Source: Rhodospirillales bacterium (GTDB taxonomy: Bacteria > Pseudomonadota > Alphaproteobacteria > Acetobacterales > Acetobacteraceae). From it: a DNA stretch of 5,041 nt. Positions 1-5,041 of this stretch are shown here, one piece after another. Position 1 is the first letter of the stretch, and the number at the start of each line of letters is the position of its first letter. The notes under the pieces were generated by a model. That model ran no database searches, had not been told where the DNA came from, and saw nothing but the letters and a program-made list of their open reading frames with translations. The position numbers were made by a program, and so were the translations under genes. The stretch is from assembly GCA_028866445.1 (NCBI GenBank), contig JAGWIE010000125.1, positions 1-5,041 on the forward strand. Direction: 5' to 3'.

Positions 1-165
1 CTGTTGGCAGTGCAGGCGTTGGGCGTGGCGGTGACCATTCTTTATTGCGCGGCGGTGAGCTGCGGGCTGTTGAAGATAACGGACCTGCTTGTGGGGCTGC
101 GCGTGACCAAGGAAGAAGAACGCGAGGGGCTGGATATCGTGCTGCACGGAGAACAGATTTTTTAA
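1..165 (+). CDS. amtB: Ammonium transporter AmtB, C-terminal fragment
   Basis: This is the last 54 codons of an Amt/MEP/Rh-family ammonium channel, ending at TAA 163-165; the 5' part lies outside the window. Fragment residues 1-31 are hydrophobic and match the final membrane helix. They are followed by the cytoplasmic tail GLRVTKEEEREGLDIVLHGE (residues 32-51), which is the hallmark of bacterial Amt proteins: GLRV, an acidic run, then EREGLD and HGE. In the family this tail contacts the PII protein GlnK, which blocks the channel when nitrogen is plentiful. The fragment ends four residues after GE, so the tail is of normal, short type. A glnK gene often lies upstream of amtB, but that region is not visible here. 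The gene converges on the liv operon and shares a terminator with it. The identification is firm from the tail motif alone; the choice between the symbols amt and amtB is conventional. Confidence 0.93.
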   Translation: MLAVQALGVAVTILYCAAVSCGLLKITDLLVGLRVTKEEEREGLDIVLHGEQIF

Positions 166-185
166 ACCTTACAGGCTTTGGCAAC

Positions 186-213
186 AAAAAGCCCGGCAAT
201 TGCCGGGCTTTTT
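186..213. terminator. Bidirectional Rho-independent terminator
   Basis: This is a perfect 28-bp palindrome: five A, stem GCCCGGC (191-197), loop AATT (198-201), stem GCCGGGC (202-208), five T. Because the tracts flank the stem symmetrically, either strand gives a GC-rich hairpin followed by a U-run. It starts 21 bases after the amtB stop and ends 17 bases from the last base of the liv operon's final stop codon, so it can end both convergent transcripts and limit read-through into the opposing gene. Confidence 0.93.
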
Positions 214-229
214 CCAAAACATCCAAACC

Positions 230-1336
230 TTACGGCTTCAGCGCATACACTGCGTAATTTCCGTCGTGCCACTTGTAAACGGCATAGGCAGCATTCACCA
301 CATCGCCCTTGGCGTCAAACGTAATTGGGCCCAGAACGCTGTTCCATGGCCCACCGGATTTCAGCTCAGCCGCAACCTTGGTGGGGTCTGTGGTGCCAGC
401 CTTGGTGGCGGCTTCAGCCCAAACCTGCACAGTGGCGTAGGAGTACAGCACATAGCCGGTCGGGTCTTCCTTTGCGGCGGCCAATTCGGCAACCACCTTG
501 GCCGCAGCAGGGTCTTTCTCAGCCGGCGGCGGGAAGGTCATCAACATGCCTTCAGCCGAGGAGCCCGCAACCTGCCAGAGGGCGGAGGTTACCGCGGCAT
601 CTTCAGAGAAATATTGCGGGGTGAAAGCCTGGGCAGCGCCCTCGCGCATAATCAGGCCCATATCGGAATAATAACCGCCCATATAAACCAGGGTAATGCC
701 CTGCTCCTTCATGCGGGAGATCAGCGCGGAATAGTCTTTGTCCCCGGCGGTGTAGGAGGTGTTATAGGCGATGCTCACGCCCAGCTTTTTCAGGTTCATG
801 CGCACCTGGTCGGCAATGCCCTTGCCGTAGGTGGAGTTATCATCCAGCACCGCAATTTTGGCGTTGGGGAAATGCTTGGCGATGTATTCCGCCGCCACCT
901 TGCCCTGCTGGTCATCCCGCCCGCAGGTGCGGAAAGTGTAGGGGCTGCCGTTATCCGTATAAGCCGGGTTGGTGGAGGCCGGGGAGATTTGAATAATCCC
1001 GGCATCGGCATAGACTTTGCTGGCCGGAATGGAGGAGGCGGAGCAGAAATGCCCGTCCACCATCACCACACCATCAGAAACCAGCGTATTGGCGGCGGAA
1101 ACGGCCTGTTTCGGGTCGCACGCATCATCCACGGCGATAGGCACGATCTGCTTGCCCAGCACACCGCCAGCCTTGTTCAGGTCGGCAACTGCAAGGTCAA
1201 AACCTGATTTCAACTGCACGCCAAACGCGGCGTTGGAGCCGGTGAGCGGTCCGGCGACGCCAATTTTAACCTGAGCATGTGCCAGGCCGGTGCTAAGCGC
1301 CAGCAAGGCGGCTGTACCATAAAGAATGTTGCGCAA
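230..1336 (-). CDS. livK: Branched-chain amino acid ABC transporter, periplasmic binding protein (LivJ/LivK type)
   Basis: This is a 368-residue type I periplasmic binding protein (Peripla_BP_6 family), close in length to E. coli LivJ/LivK. I start it at TTG 1336-1334 because an AGGAG lies 6 bases upstream and the product then opens with a classic Sec signal: MRN, a hydrophobic core, then ALSTGLAHA, probably cut after residue 21 before QVKIG. No ATG or GTG lies in frame near this point. Mature-domain landmarks are GPLTGSNAAFG (30-39), Cys73 and Cys98 at the positions of the LivJ disulfide, ISPASTNP (117-124), the FRTCGRDDQQG stretch (135-145), GDKDYSALISRMK (198-210) and YMGGYYSDMG (218-227). 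The last parts, DPTGYVLYSYA and VLGPITFD, also parallel LivJ. The protein captures Leu, Ile, Val or similar amino acids in the periplasm and delivers them to LivHM. The gene is last in the operon after a 65-bp gap. Exact ligand preference, and livJ versus livK, cannot be read from sequence. Confidence 0.93.
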   Translation of the reverse strand: MRNILYGTAALLALSTGLAHAQVKIGVAGPLTGSNAAFGVQLKSGFDLAVADLNKAGGVLGKQIVPIAVDDACDPKQAVSAANTLVSDGVVMVDGHFCSASSIPASKVYADAGIIQISPASTNPAYTDNGSPYTFRTCGRDDQQGKVAAEYIAKHFPNAKIAVLDDNSTYGKGIADQVRMNLKKLGVSIAYNTSYTAGDKDYSALISRMKEQGITLVYMGGYYSDMGLIMREGAAQAFTPQYFSEDAAVTSALWQVAGSSAEGMLMTFPPPAEKDPAAAKVVAELAAAKEDPTGYVLYSYATVQVWAEAATKAGTTDPTKVAAELKSGGPWNSVLGPITFDAKGDVVNAAYAVYKWHDGNYAVYALKP

Positions 1337-1342
1337 GTGAAG

Positions 1343-1347
1343 CTCCT
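1343..1347 (-). promoter_or_regulatory. Shine-Dalgarno site deciding the TTG start of livK
   Basis: The minus strand reads AGGAG, then six bases (CTTCAC), then TTG at 1336-1334. Spacing and strength are good for a Shine-Dalgarno site. It places the start immediately before the signal peptide and excludes the longer in-frame version from TTG 1405, which would put 23 mostly polar residues, including QQQQ, ahead of it. Confidence 0.8.
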
Positions 1348-1363
1348 GTTGCTGTTGATGGGG

Positions 1364-1391
1364 AGTTTGGGAAAGAGTATGCGCCCAAATT
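1364..1391 (-). other. Possible small hairpin in the livF-livK leader
   Basis: On the minus strand TTTGGG (1389-1384) can pair with CCCAAA (1371-1366) across a 12-base loop. An extra A-T pair (1391 with 1364) lies beyond one A-C mismatch. The stem is only six pairs and no T-run follows, so it is not a standard terminator. In the family, segments between the permease/ATPase genes and the binding protein gene can alter mRNA stability; whether this one does is inference, and chance pairing is possible. Confidence 0.25.
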
Positions 1392-1405
1392 TTATGCTTT
1401 ATCAA
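1376..1405 (-). promoter_or_regulatory. Candidate weak internal promoter for livK
   Basis: The minus strand has TTGATA (1405-1400; five of six to the sigma-70 -35 consensus), 18 bases, then CATACT (1381-1376; four of six to TATAAT). A transcript starting near 1369 would have a leader of about 33 bases ending in the AGGAG site. The spacer is AT-rich (AAGCATAAAATTT). The -35 overlaps the livF stop codon. It would let the binding protein be made in excess over the membrane parts, but the match is modest and no experiment supports it here. Confidence 0.25.
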
Positions 1406-2121
1406 TGGCCGCCTTCCAGATAAGCGGCCTTAATTTCAGGCTTTGCGAGTAATTCAACGCCAGTTCCCTGCATGGTCACCACGCCATTGACCAGAACATA
1501 GGCGCGATCCGCCAGCCGCAATGCCTGGTTGGCATTTTGCTCTACCAGCAGCACGGTTAGCCCGGTTTCGCGGTTAAGGTCACGAATGGCACCGAAAATC
1601 TGTTTGATCACCAAGGGGGCGAGGCCGAGCGAGGGCTCATCCAGCAGCAGCAGCTTCGGCTTGCTCATCAAGGCGCGGGCAATGGCCAGCATCTGCTGCT
1701 CCCCGCCGGAAAGTGTTCCCGCCCGCTGGGCAAAACGCTCCTCCAGGCGCGGAAACAGCGTGAACATCTTTTTCAGATTGGCATCGTAATCCTCATAACC
1801 GATCACCTGCGCGCCCATCAGCAGGTTCTCCTCCACGCTCATGCGCGGAAAAATCCGCCGCCCCTCGGGTGATTGCGCGATGCCCTTGCGGGCGATCTGA
1901 TAAGAGGGCAGGGCCGTGATATCCTCGCCATAATACAGCACGCGGCCCATTTTGGCTTTCGGCTGGCCAAATATCGTCATCATCAGCGTGGATTTGCCAG
2001 CGCCGTTGGCACCGATCAGCGTGACGATCTCGTTTTCCGGTACCTCAATGGAGACATCCCGCAACGCCTGGATGGGACCATAAAAACTGCTGACATTCTG
2101 CAATTCCAGCACGTTGCTCAT
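1402..2121 (-). CDS. livF: Branched-chain amino acid ABC transporter ATPase LivF
   Basis: This is one of the two cytoplasmic ATP-hydrolysing subunits of the LIV importer, complete at 239 residues, the usual LivF size. Visible motifs in order are: Walker A GANGAGKST (37-45), Q-loop Gln83 in AQSPEGRR, VEENLLMG (96-103), ABC signature LSGGEQQ (137-143), Walker B LLLLDEP with catalytic Glu162 (157-163), the D-loop SLGLAP (164-169), and VEQNANQAL (193-201). In that last motif Gln195 stands where most ABC ATPases have the H-loop histidine; E. coli LivF has the same EQN, so this is a family trait and not damage. PEGRR and EQNANQ set LivF apart from LivG. The ATG overlaps the livG stop as ATGA, implying translational coupling. 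It ends in TGA 65 bp before the livK start. Nothing suggests disruption. Confidence 0.97.
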   Translation of the reverse strand: MSNVLELQNVSSFYGPIQALRDVSIEVPENEIVTLIGANGAGKSTLMMTIFGQPKAKMGRVLYYGEDITALPSYQIARKGIAQSPEGRRIFPRMSVEENLLMGAQVIGYEDYDANLKKMFTLFPRLEERFAQRAGTLSGGEQQMLAIARALMSKPKLLLLDEPSLGLAPLVIKQIFGAIRDLNRETGLTVLLVEQNANQALRLADRAYVLVNGVVTMQGTGVELLAKPEIKAAYLEGGH

Positions 2122-2945
2122 GCCACGCTCTCCGCCACTGGCGCGTCAGGGTCGTCCTCATCGCCTTCGCCAAGATAAGCGGCGATCACGGCGGGGTCGG
2201 ACCGGATTTCCAAAGGCGAGCCATCGGCGATTTTTTTGCCGTGGTCGAGAACCACGATGTGATCGGAAATTTTCATCACCACGCCCATGTCGTGCTCAAT
2301 CAGCAGCAAAGAGCAACCGCCATCGCGTATTTTCAGCAATAGCTCATTCAGCCCGGCGGATTCGCGCGGGTTTAAGCCGGCGGCGGGTTCGTCAAGGCAG
2401 AGCAGAGCGGGTTCGGTACACATGGCCCGCGCGATTTCCAGCCGCCGTTGCGCGCCATAGGGCAGGGCACCCGCCGCGTGGTCTGCGCGGTCCAGTAAAT
2501 CCGTCTGTTCCAGCCAGTGCTTGGCAAGGTCTAACGCCCGCCGTTCCGCCGCGCGGTAGCGGCCAATGCCCAACACGCCCAGCACACCAAAGCCGGTGGC
2601 CGCTTGCAACGCGTTATGCTGCGCCACCATCAGGTTTTCCAGCACGGTCATGCCGCCAAACAGCCTTATGTTCTGGAAAGTCCGCGCCACCTTGCCTTTG
2701 CGGGCGATAGCGTGCCCCGGCAGCTTTTCAAGCTGCACAATCTTCCCCACCTGCGGACAGACAACGATGCTGCCCACCGTGGGCTTATAAAAACCAGTAA
2801 TGCAATTGAACAGCGTGGTTTTGCCCGCGCCATTGGGGCCGATAACGGCGGTGATATGCCCGCGCTCGGCGGAGAAAGAGACATTGTTCACGGCGGTAAG
2901 CCCGCCGAAACGCATGGTCAGGTCGGTTACGGCAAGAATGGTCAT
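2118..2945 (-). CDS. livG: Branched-chain amino acid ABC transporter ATPase LivG
   Basis: This is the second ATPase subunit, 275 residues. Motifs: Walker A GPNGAGKTT (36-44), Q-loop Gln91 in RTFQNIRLF (88-96), the signature region LPYGAQRRLEIARA (161-174), Walker B LLCLDEP with Glu186 (181-187), AAGLNP (188-193) and the H-loop His218 in LLIEHDMGVVM (214-224). The signature YGxQRR in place of SGGQ is normal for LivG, and RTFQNIRLF with EHDM separates it from LivF. The core ends at AAYLGE (255-260), then a 15-residue acidic tail (GDEDDPDAPVAESVA) extends past the usual LivG end. The start ATG lies 3 bp after the livM TAA and has AGGGG seven bases upstream. In the assembled transporter it pairs with LivF under LivH and LivM at the inner face of the membrane. 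Function is clear; only the tail is unusual. Confidence 0.97.
   Translation of the reverse strand: MTILAVTDLTMRFGGLTAVNNVSFSAERGHITAVIGPNGAGKTTLFNCITGFYKPTVGSIVVCPQVGKIVQLEKLPGHAIARKGKVARTFQNIRLFGGMTVLENLMVAQHNALQAATGFGVLGVLGIGRYRAAERRALDLAKHWLEQTDLLDRADHAAGALPYGAQRRLEIARAMCTEPALLCLDEPAAGLNPRESAGLNELLLKIRDGGCSLLLIEHDMGVVMKISDHIVVLDHGKKIADGSPLEIRSDPAVIAAYLGEGDEDDPDAPVAESVA
2130..2133 (-). promoter_or_regulatory. Shine-Dalgarno site of livF inside the livG 3' end
   Basis: The minus strand shows GGAG eight bases upstream of the livF ATG (2121-2119). It lies within the last codons of livG, so ribosomes finishing livG can restart at the overlapping ATGA. Confidence 0.65.
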
Positions 2946-2948
2946 GGC

Positions 2949-4229
2949 TTAGCCCCTGCCTTCCGCACGTAACTCCGCACCTATAGCAACGGGTTTTTTA
3001 CCCAGCAGAACAGTAGGGCGGCGGGTGGAAATAAAACCACGCGGGCGCACAATCATAATCAGCACAAGGGCGATGCCGAAAATCAACATGCGGTAGATCT
3101 GCAAGGATTGCAGCATCTGCGGCACGCCGATCATCACGCAGGCGGCCAGCACCACGCCAAGCTGGCTGCCCGCCCCACCCAGCACCACAATCGCCAGCAC
3201 GGTCGCGGATTCAATAAAGGTGAAGCTGTCCGGGCTGATGAAGCCTTGGCGGGCGGAGAAGAAGCAGCCCGCGAACCCGCCAAAAAACGCGCCGATGGCA
3301 AAGGCGGTGAGCTTGGTGTTTCGCACATTGATGCCAAGCGACCGGCAGGCGATTTCATCTTCGCGCAGCGCCTCCCAGGCGCGGCCCAAAGGTTGTTTGC
3401 GCAGCCGCAGCGTTACCCAGTTGGTGAGCAGGGCCAGGCCGAGAATCACGTAATACAGAAACGCGTCGCGCTGCCAGGGGGCGGGGGTTATGCCGAAAAA
3501 CCCGGCAAAGGTGCCCGGGCCGCCCGCCATGGAGAATCGGAGCCCGAACAATGTTGGCTCCGGCATTCCGAGCAGCCCGTTCGGGCCGCCGGTGAGCGAA
3601 ACCCAGTTGGTGATGACGAGACGGATGATCTCCCCAAACGCCAGGGTAACAATCGCCAGATAATCCCCACGCAGCCGCAGCACCGGAAAGCCCAGACACA
3701 TGCCCCAGAATGCCGCGAGAATCCCCGCAATCGGCAGACATTCCCAAAAACCCAGGCCAAAAGTGGTGGAGATGAGCGCGAAAGAATAAGCGCCGACGGC
3801 ATAGAAAGCGACGTATCCAAGGTCCAGCAGCCCGGCCAGCCCCACCACTATGTTCAGGCCCCAGCCGAGCATCACATAGGTCATGATCAGCACGCCAAGG
3901 TCGATATAAGCGTTGGGCAGGCCGGGTAGCAGCGGCATCACCACGGCGAAAACCAGCAATGCCGGGGCTATGAATTTGCCAGTTTTCTGAACCTGCGCGC
4001 CAAGCCCTGTGGCGATTTTCGCAGGGCGGTGGCGGCCCCAGGTGAGGATCAGCAAGCGTGCCGCGAAAACCGCGATAACCGCAAGCGCCAAAGCTTCCGG
4101 CCTAGTGGCTATGCCCAGATTACCCGCATCGTTATCGCTCAGCCGCAACCCGATAAAGGGGCCGAAAATAAGCAGTGCAAAAAATGCGGCGGCCGCGGAG
4201 TCTTTTAAATCCTCCAGCAGGTTGCTCAT
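2949..4229 (-). CDS. livM: Branched-chain amino acid ABC transporter permease LivM
   Basis: This is an inner-membrane channel subunit of 426 residues, nearly the length of E. coli LivM (425). It has the long enteric-type N-terminal part (residues 1-110, DUF3382-like, with hydrophobic stretches near 13-31, 45-63 and 86-104) before the BPD_transp_2 permease core. Core landmarks are LGWGLNIVVGLAGLLDLGYV (121-140), RLRGDYLAIVTLAFGEIIRL (185-204), and the cytoplasmic EAA-like loop GRAWEALREDEIACRSLGI (282-300), which in this family docks on the ATPases. ARQGFISPDSFTF (326-338) and LAIVVLGGAGSQLG (345-358) follow. About ten to eleven hydrophobic stretches can be counted. The tail from 400 onward is basic and cytoplasmic in style. 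Its ATG overlaps the livH stop as ATGA, and only a weak, close AAGG precedes it, so translation probably depends on ribosomes leaving livH. Two shorter minus-strand reading frames inside it are out-of-frame shadows. Confidence 0.96.
   Translation of the reverse strand: MSNLLEDLKDSAAAAFFALLIFGPFIGLRLSDNDAGNLGIATRPEALALAVIAVFAARLLILTWGRHRPAKIATGLGAQVQKTGKFIAPALLVFAVVMPLLPGLPNAYIDLGVLIMTYVMLGWGLNIVVGLAGLLDLGYVAFYAVGAYSFALISTTFGLGFWECLPIAGILAAFWGMCLGFPVLRLRGDYLAIVTLAFGEIIRLVITNWVSLTGGPNGLLGMPEPTLFGLRFSMAGGPGTFAGFFGITPAPWQRDAFLYYVILGLALLTNWVTLRLRKQPLGRAWEALREDEIACRSLGINVRNTKLTAFAIGAFFGGFAGCFFSARQGFISPDSFTFIESATVLAIVVLGGAGSQLGVVLAACVMIGVPQMLQSLQIYRMLIFGIALVLIMIVRPRGFISTRRPTVLLGKKPVAIGAELRAEGRG
2953..2957 (-). 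promoter_or_regulatory. Shine-Dalgarno site of livG
   Basis: The minus strand reads AGGGG seven bases before the livG ATG (2945-2943), within the final codons of livM. It supports this start and coupling with livM, whose TAA lies only 3 bp upstream of the ATG. Confidence 0.55.
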
Positions 4230-5041
4230 ACCTTTTCAACTTCGTGGCGGCCTAGCAATCCGCTTGGCATAAACATCAGCACAATGGCGAGGATGGAATA
4301 CACCGCCACATCCTTATACGCGACGGTAGCATAGCCCGACCAGAACGCCTCGATAAGCCCGATCAGCAATCCCCCCAGTACCGCCCCCGGCAAGGAGCCG
4401 ATGCCCCCCAGCACGGCGGCGGTGAAGGCTTTGATGCCAGCGTTAAAGCCTATGTAAAAATCGATCACCCCGTAATACAGCAGGAACATAACGCCCGCGA
4501 ACGCCGCAAGTGCTGAGCCGATCATGAAGGTGACGGAGATGGTTCGGCTGGTGTCTATCCCCAGCAGGGCGGCCATTTTGGCATCCTGCTCCACGGCCCG
4601 CATGGCGCGGCCCAAGGGGGTTTTGGTAACAAGGTACGTAAACGCCGCCAGTAATGCCAATGTCACGGCGATAATGGCCATCTGCATCCAGGAAAGCTGC
4701 ACCACGAAACCGTTTTCATCCATCAGGGTAATGCCGCCCGGAAGCAGGTTGGGAATCGCCCGCTCCAGCGCGCCCTGGCTCACCTGCACATAGTTTTCCA
4801 GCAGAATGGACATGCCAATGGCCGAGATCAGCGGTGCCAGGCGGAACGAGCCGCGCAGCGGCCGGTAAGCCACGCGCTCTATGGCGAAGCCATAAACAGC
4901 ACAGATAAAGGCTGAGAACACGAAAGCCGCCAGCAGCGCCAAAGGCACGGAGGTGAGGCCGGTAAGCGCGGTGATGACGAAAATGCCGACAAAAGCGCCG
5001 ATCATGAACACATCGCCATGGGCAAAATTGATCATGCCGAT
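4226..5041 (-). CDS. livH: Branched-chain amino acid ABC transporter permease LivH (5' end cut)
   Basis: This is 271 residues of the second channel subunit, running in from beyond the window. The reading frame is open to base 5041 (ATC GGC ATG ATC..., giving IGMINFAHGD), which matches an internal segment of E. coli LivH. The ATG at 5035 is therefore not the true start, and roughly 37 codons are missing. Landmarks by fragment residue: NFAHGDVFMIGAF (5-17), ERVAYRPLR (55-63), LISAIGMSILLENYV (71-85), the EAA-like cytoplasmic loop GRAMRAVEQDAKMAALLGID (144-163), YYGVIDFYIGF (189-199), KAFTAAVLGGIGSLPGA (204-220) and the ending GLLGRHEVEKV (261-271), almost as in E. coli. It forms the translocation path with LivM. 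It is the first visible gene of the operon. Any promoter lies to the right of the window. Confidence 0.96.
   Translation of the reverse strand: MGMINFAHGDVFMIGAFVGIFVITALTGLTSVPLALLAAFVFSAFICAVYGFAIERVAYRPLRGSFRLAPLISAIGMSILLENYVQVSQGALERAIPNLLPGGITLMDENGFVVQLSWMQMAIIAVTLALLAAFTYLVTKTPLGRAMRAVEQDAKMAALLGIDTSRTISVTFMIGSALAAFAGVMFLLYYGVIDFYIGFNAGIKAFTAAVLGGIGSLPGAVLGGLLIGLIEAFWSGYATVAYKDVAVYSILAIVLMFMPSGLLGRHEVEKV

Noticed and set aside
45..257. 70-codon open frame on the plus strand over the amtB end and terminator
   Set aside because: It is out of frame with the clear AmtB tail, runs through the terminator hairpin and into the 3' end of livK, and has no recognisable features.
200..1207. 335-codon open frame on the plus strand opposite livK
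   Set aside because: It lies wholly antisense to a clearly recognisable binding protein gene, begins inside the terminator hairpin, and its translation is Gly/His-rich with no recognisable domain. Long antisense frames are common in G+C-rich genes.
1641..1652. AGC-repeat run resembling a microsatellite
   Set aside because: It encodes the leucine run of the LivF Walker B motif (KLLLLDEP) and is explained by coding constraint.
2114..2710. 198-codon Arg/Pro/Ser-rich open frame on the plus strand opposite livG
   Set aside because: The composition is typical of an antisense shadow, and the opposite strand encodes every LivG motif without a break.
3108..3929. 273-codon open frame on the plus strand opposite livM
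   Set aside because: The translation is rich in His, Gln, Arg and Ala with no membrane or domain pattern, and it mirrors the codon bias of livM. It is a shadow frame.
230..5041. Urea (Urt) or amide transporter of the same superfamily
   Set aside because: LivH, LivM and the binding protein follow the E. coli LIV proteins motif by motif, including the long LivM N-terminus and LivJ-like cysteines. No urease or amidase gene is in view.
1..5041. Undescribed defence, mobile or RNA-based system
   Set aside because: The window is filled by intact, recognisable transporter genes. I saw no direct or inverted repeats beyond the terminator, no integrase or transposase, and no tRNA or CRISPR-like spacing.

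Overview
The window holds an almost complete branched-chain amino acid (LIV-type, HAAT family) ABC importer operon on the minus strand. It faces, tail to tail, the last 54 codons of an ammonium transporter gene on the plus strand. G+C-rich coding sequence, the protein variants and the tight gene packing suggest a proteobacterium. An alphaproteobacterium, possibly of the Acetobacteraceae, is my best guess, but nothing here proves the lineage.

Layout from left to right: the 3' end of amtB (1-165, +); a perfectly symmetrical stem-loop with A- and T-tracts (186-213) that can terminate transcription from both sides; then, all on the minus strand and read from right to left, livH (from beyond 5041 down to 4226, its first ~37 codons lost at the window edge), livM (4229-2949), livG (2945-2118), livF (2121-1402), and a periplasmic binding protein gene of the livJ/livK type (1336-230). 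livH/livM and livG/livF overlap by four bases (ATGA), and livM/livG are 3 bp apart. The binding protein gene is set off by a 65-bp leader.

The parts fit one machine. The secreted binding protein captures Leu/Ile/Val or related amino acids in the periplasm. LivH and LivM form the membrane channel, and LivG and LivF power it by hydrolysing ATP. Ammonium transport next door makes this a nitrogen-acquisition neighbourhood.

Every stretch is accounted for: there is no gene-free gap above 65 bp, no mobile element, no CRISPR array and no RNA gene that I can see. I found no new system. The points worth a second look concern expression of the binding protein gene: a TTG start, a leader with a possible internal promoter and a small hairpin, and its last place in the operon.
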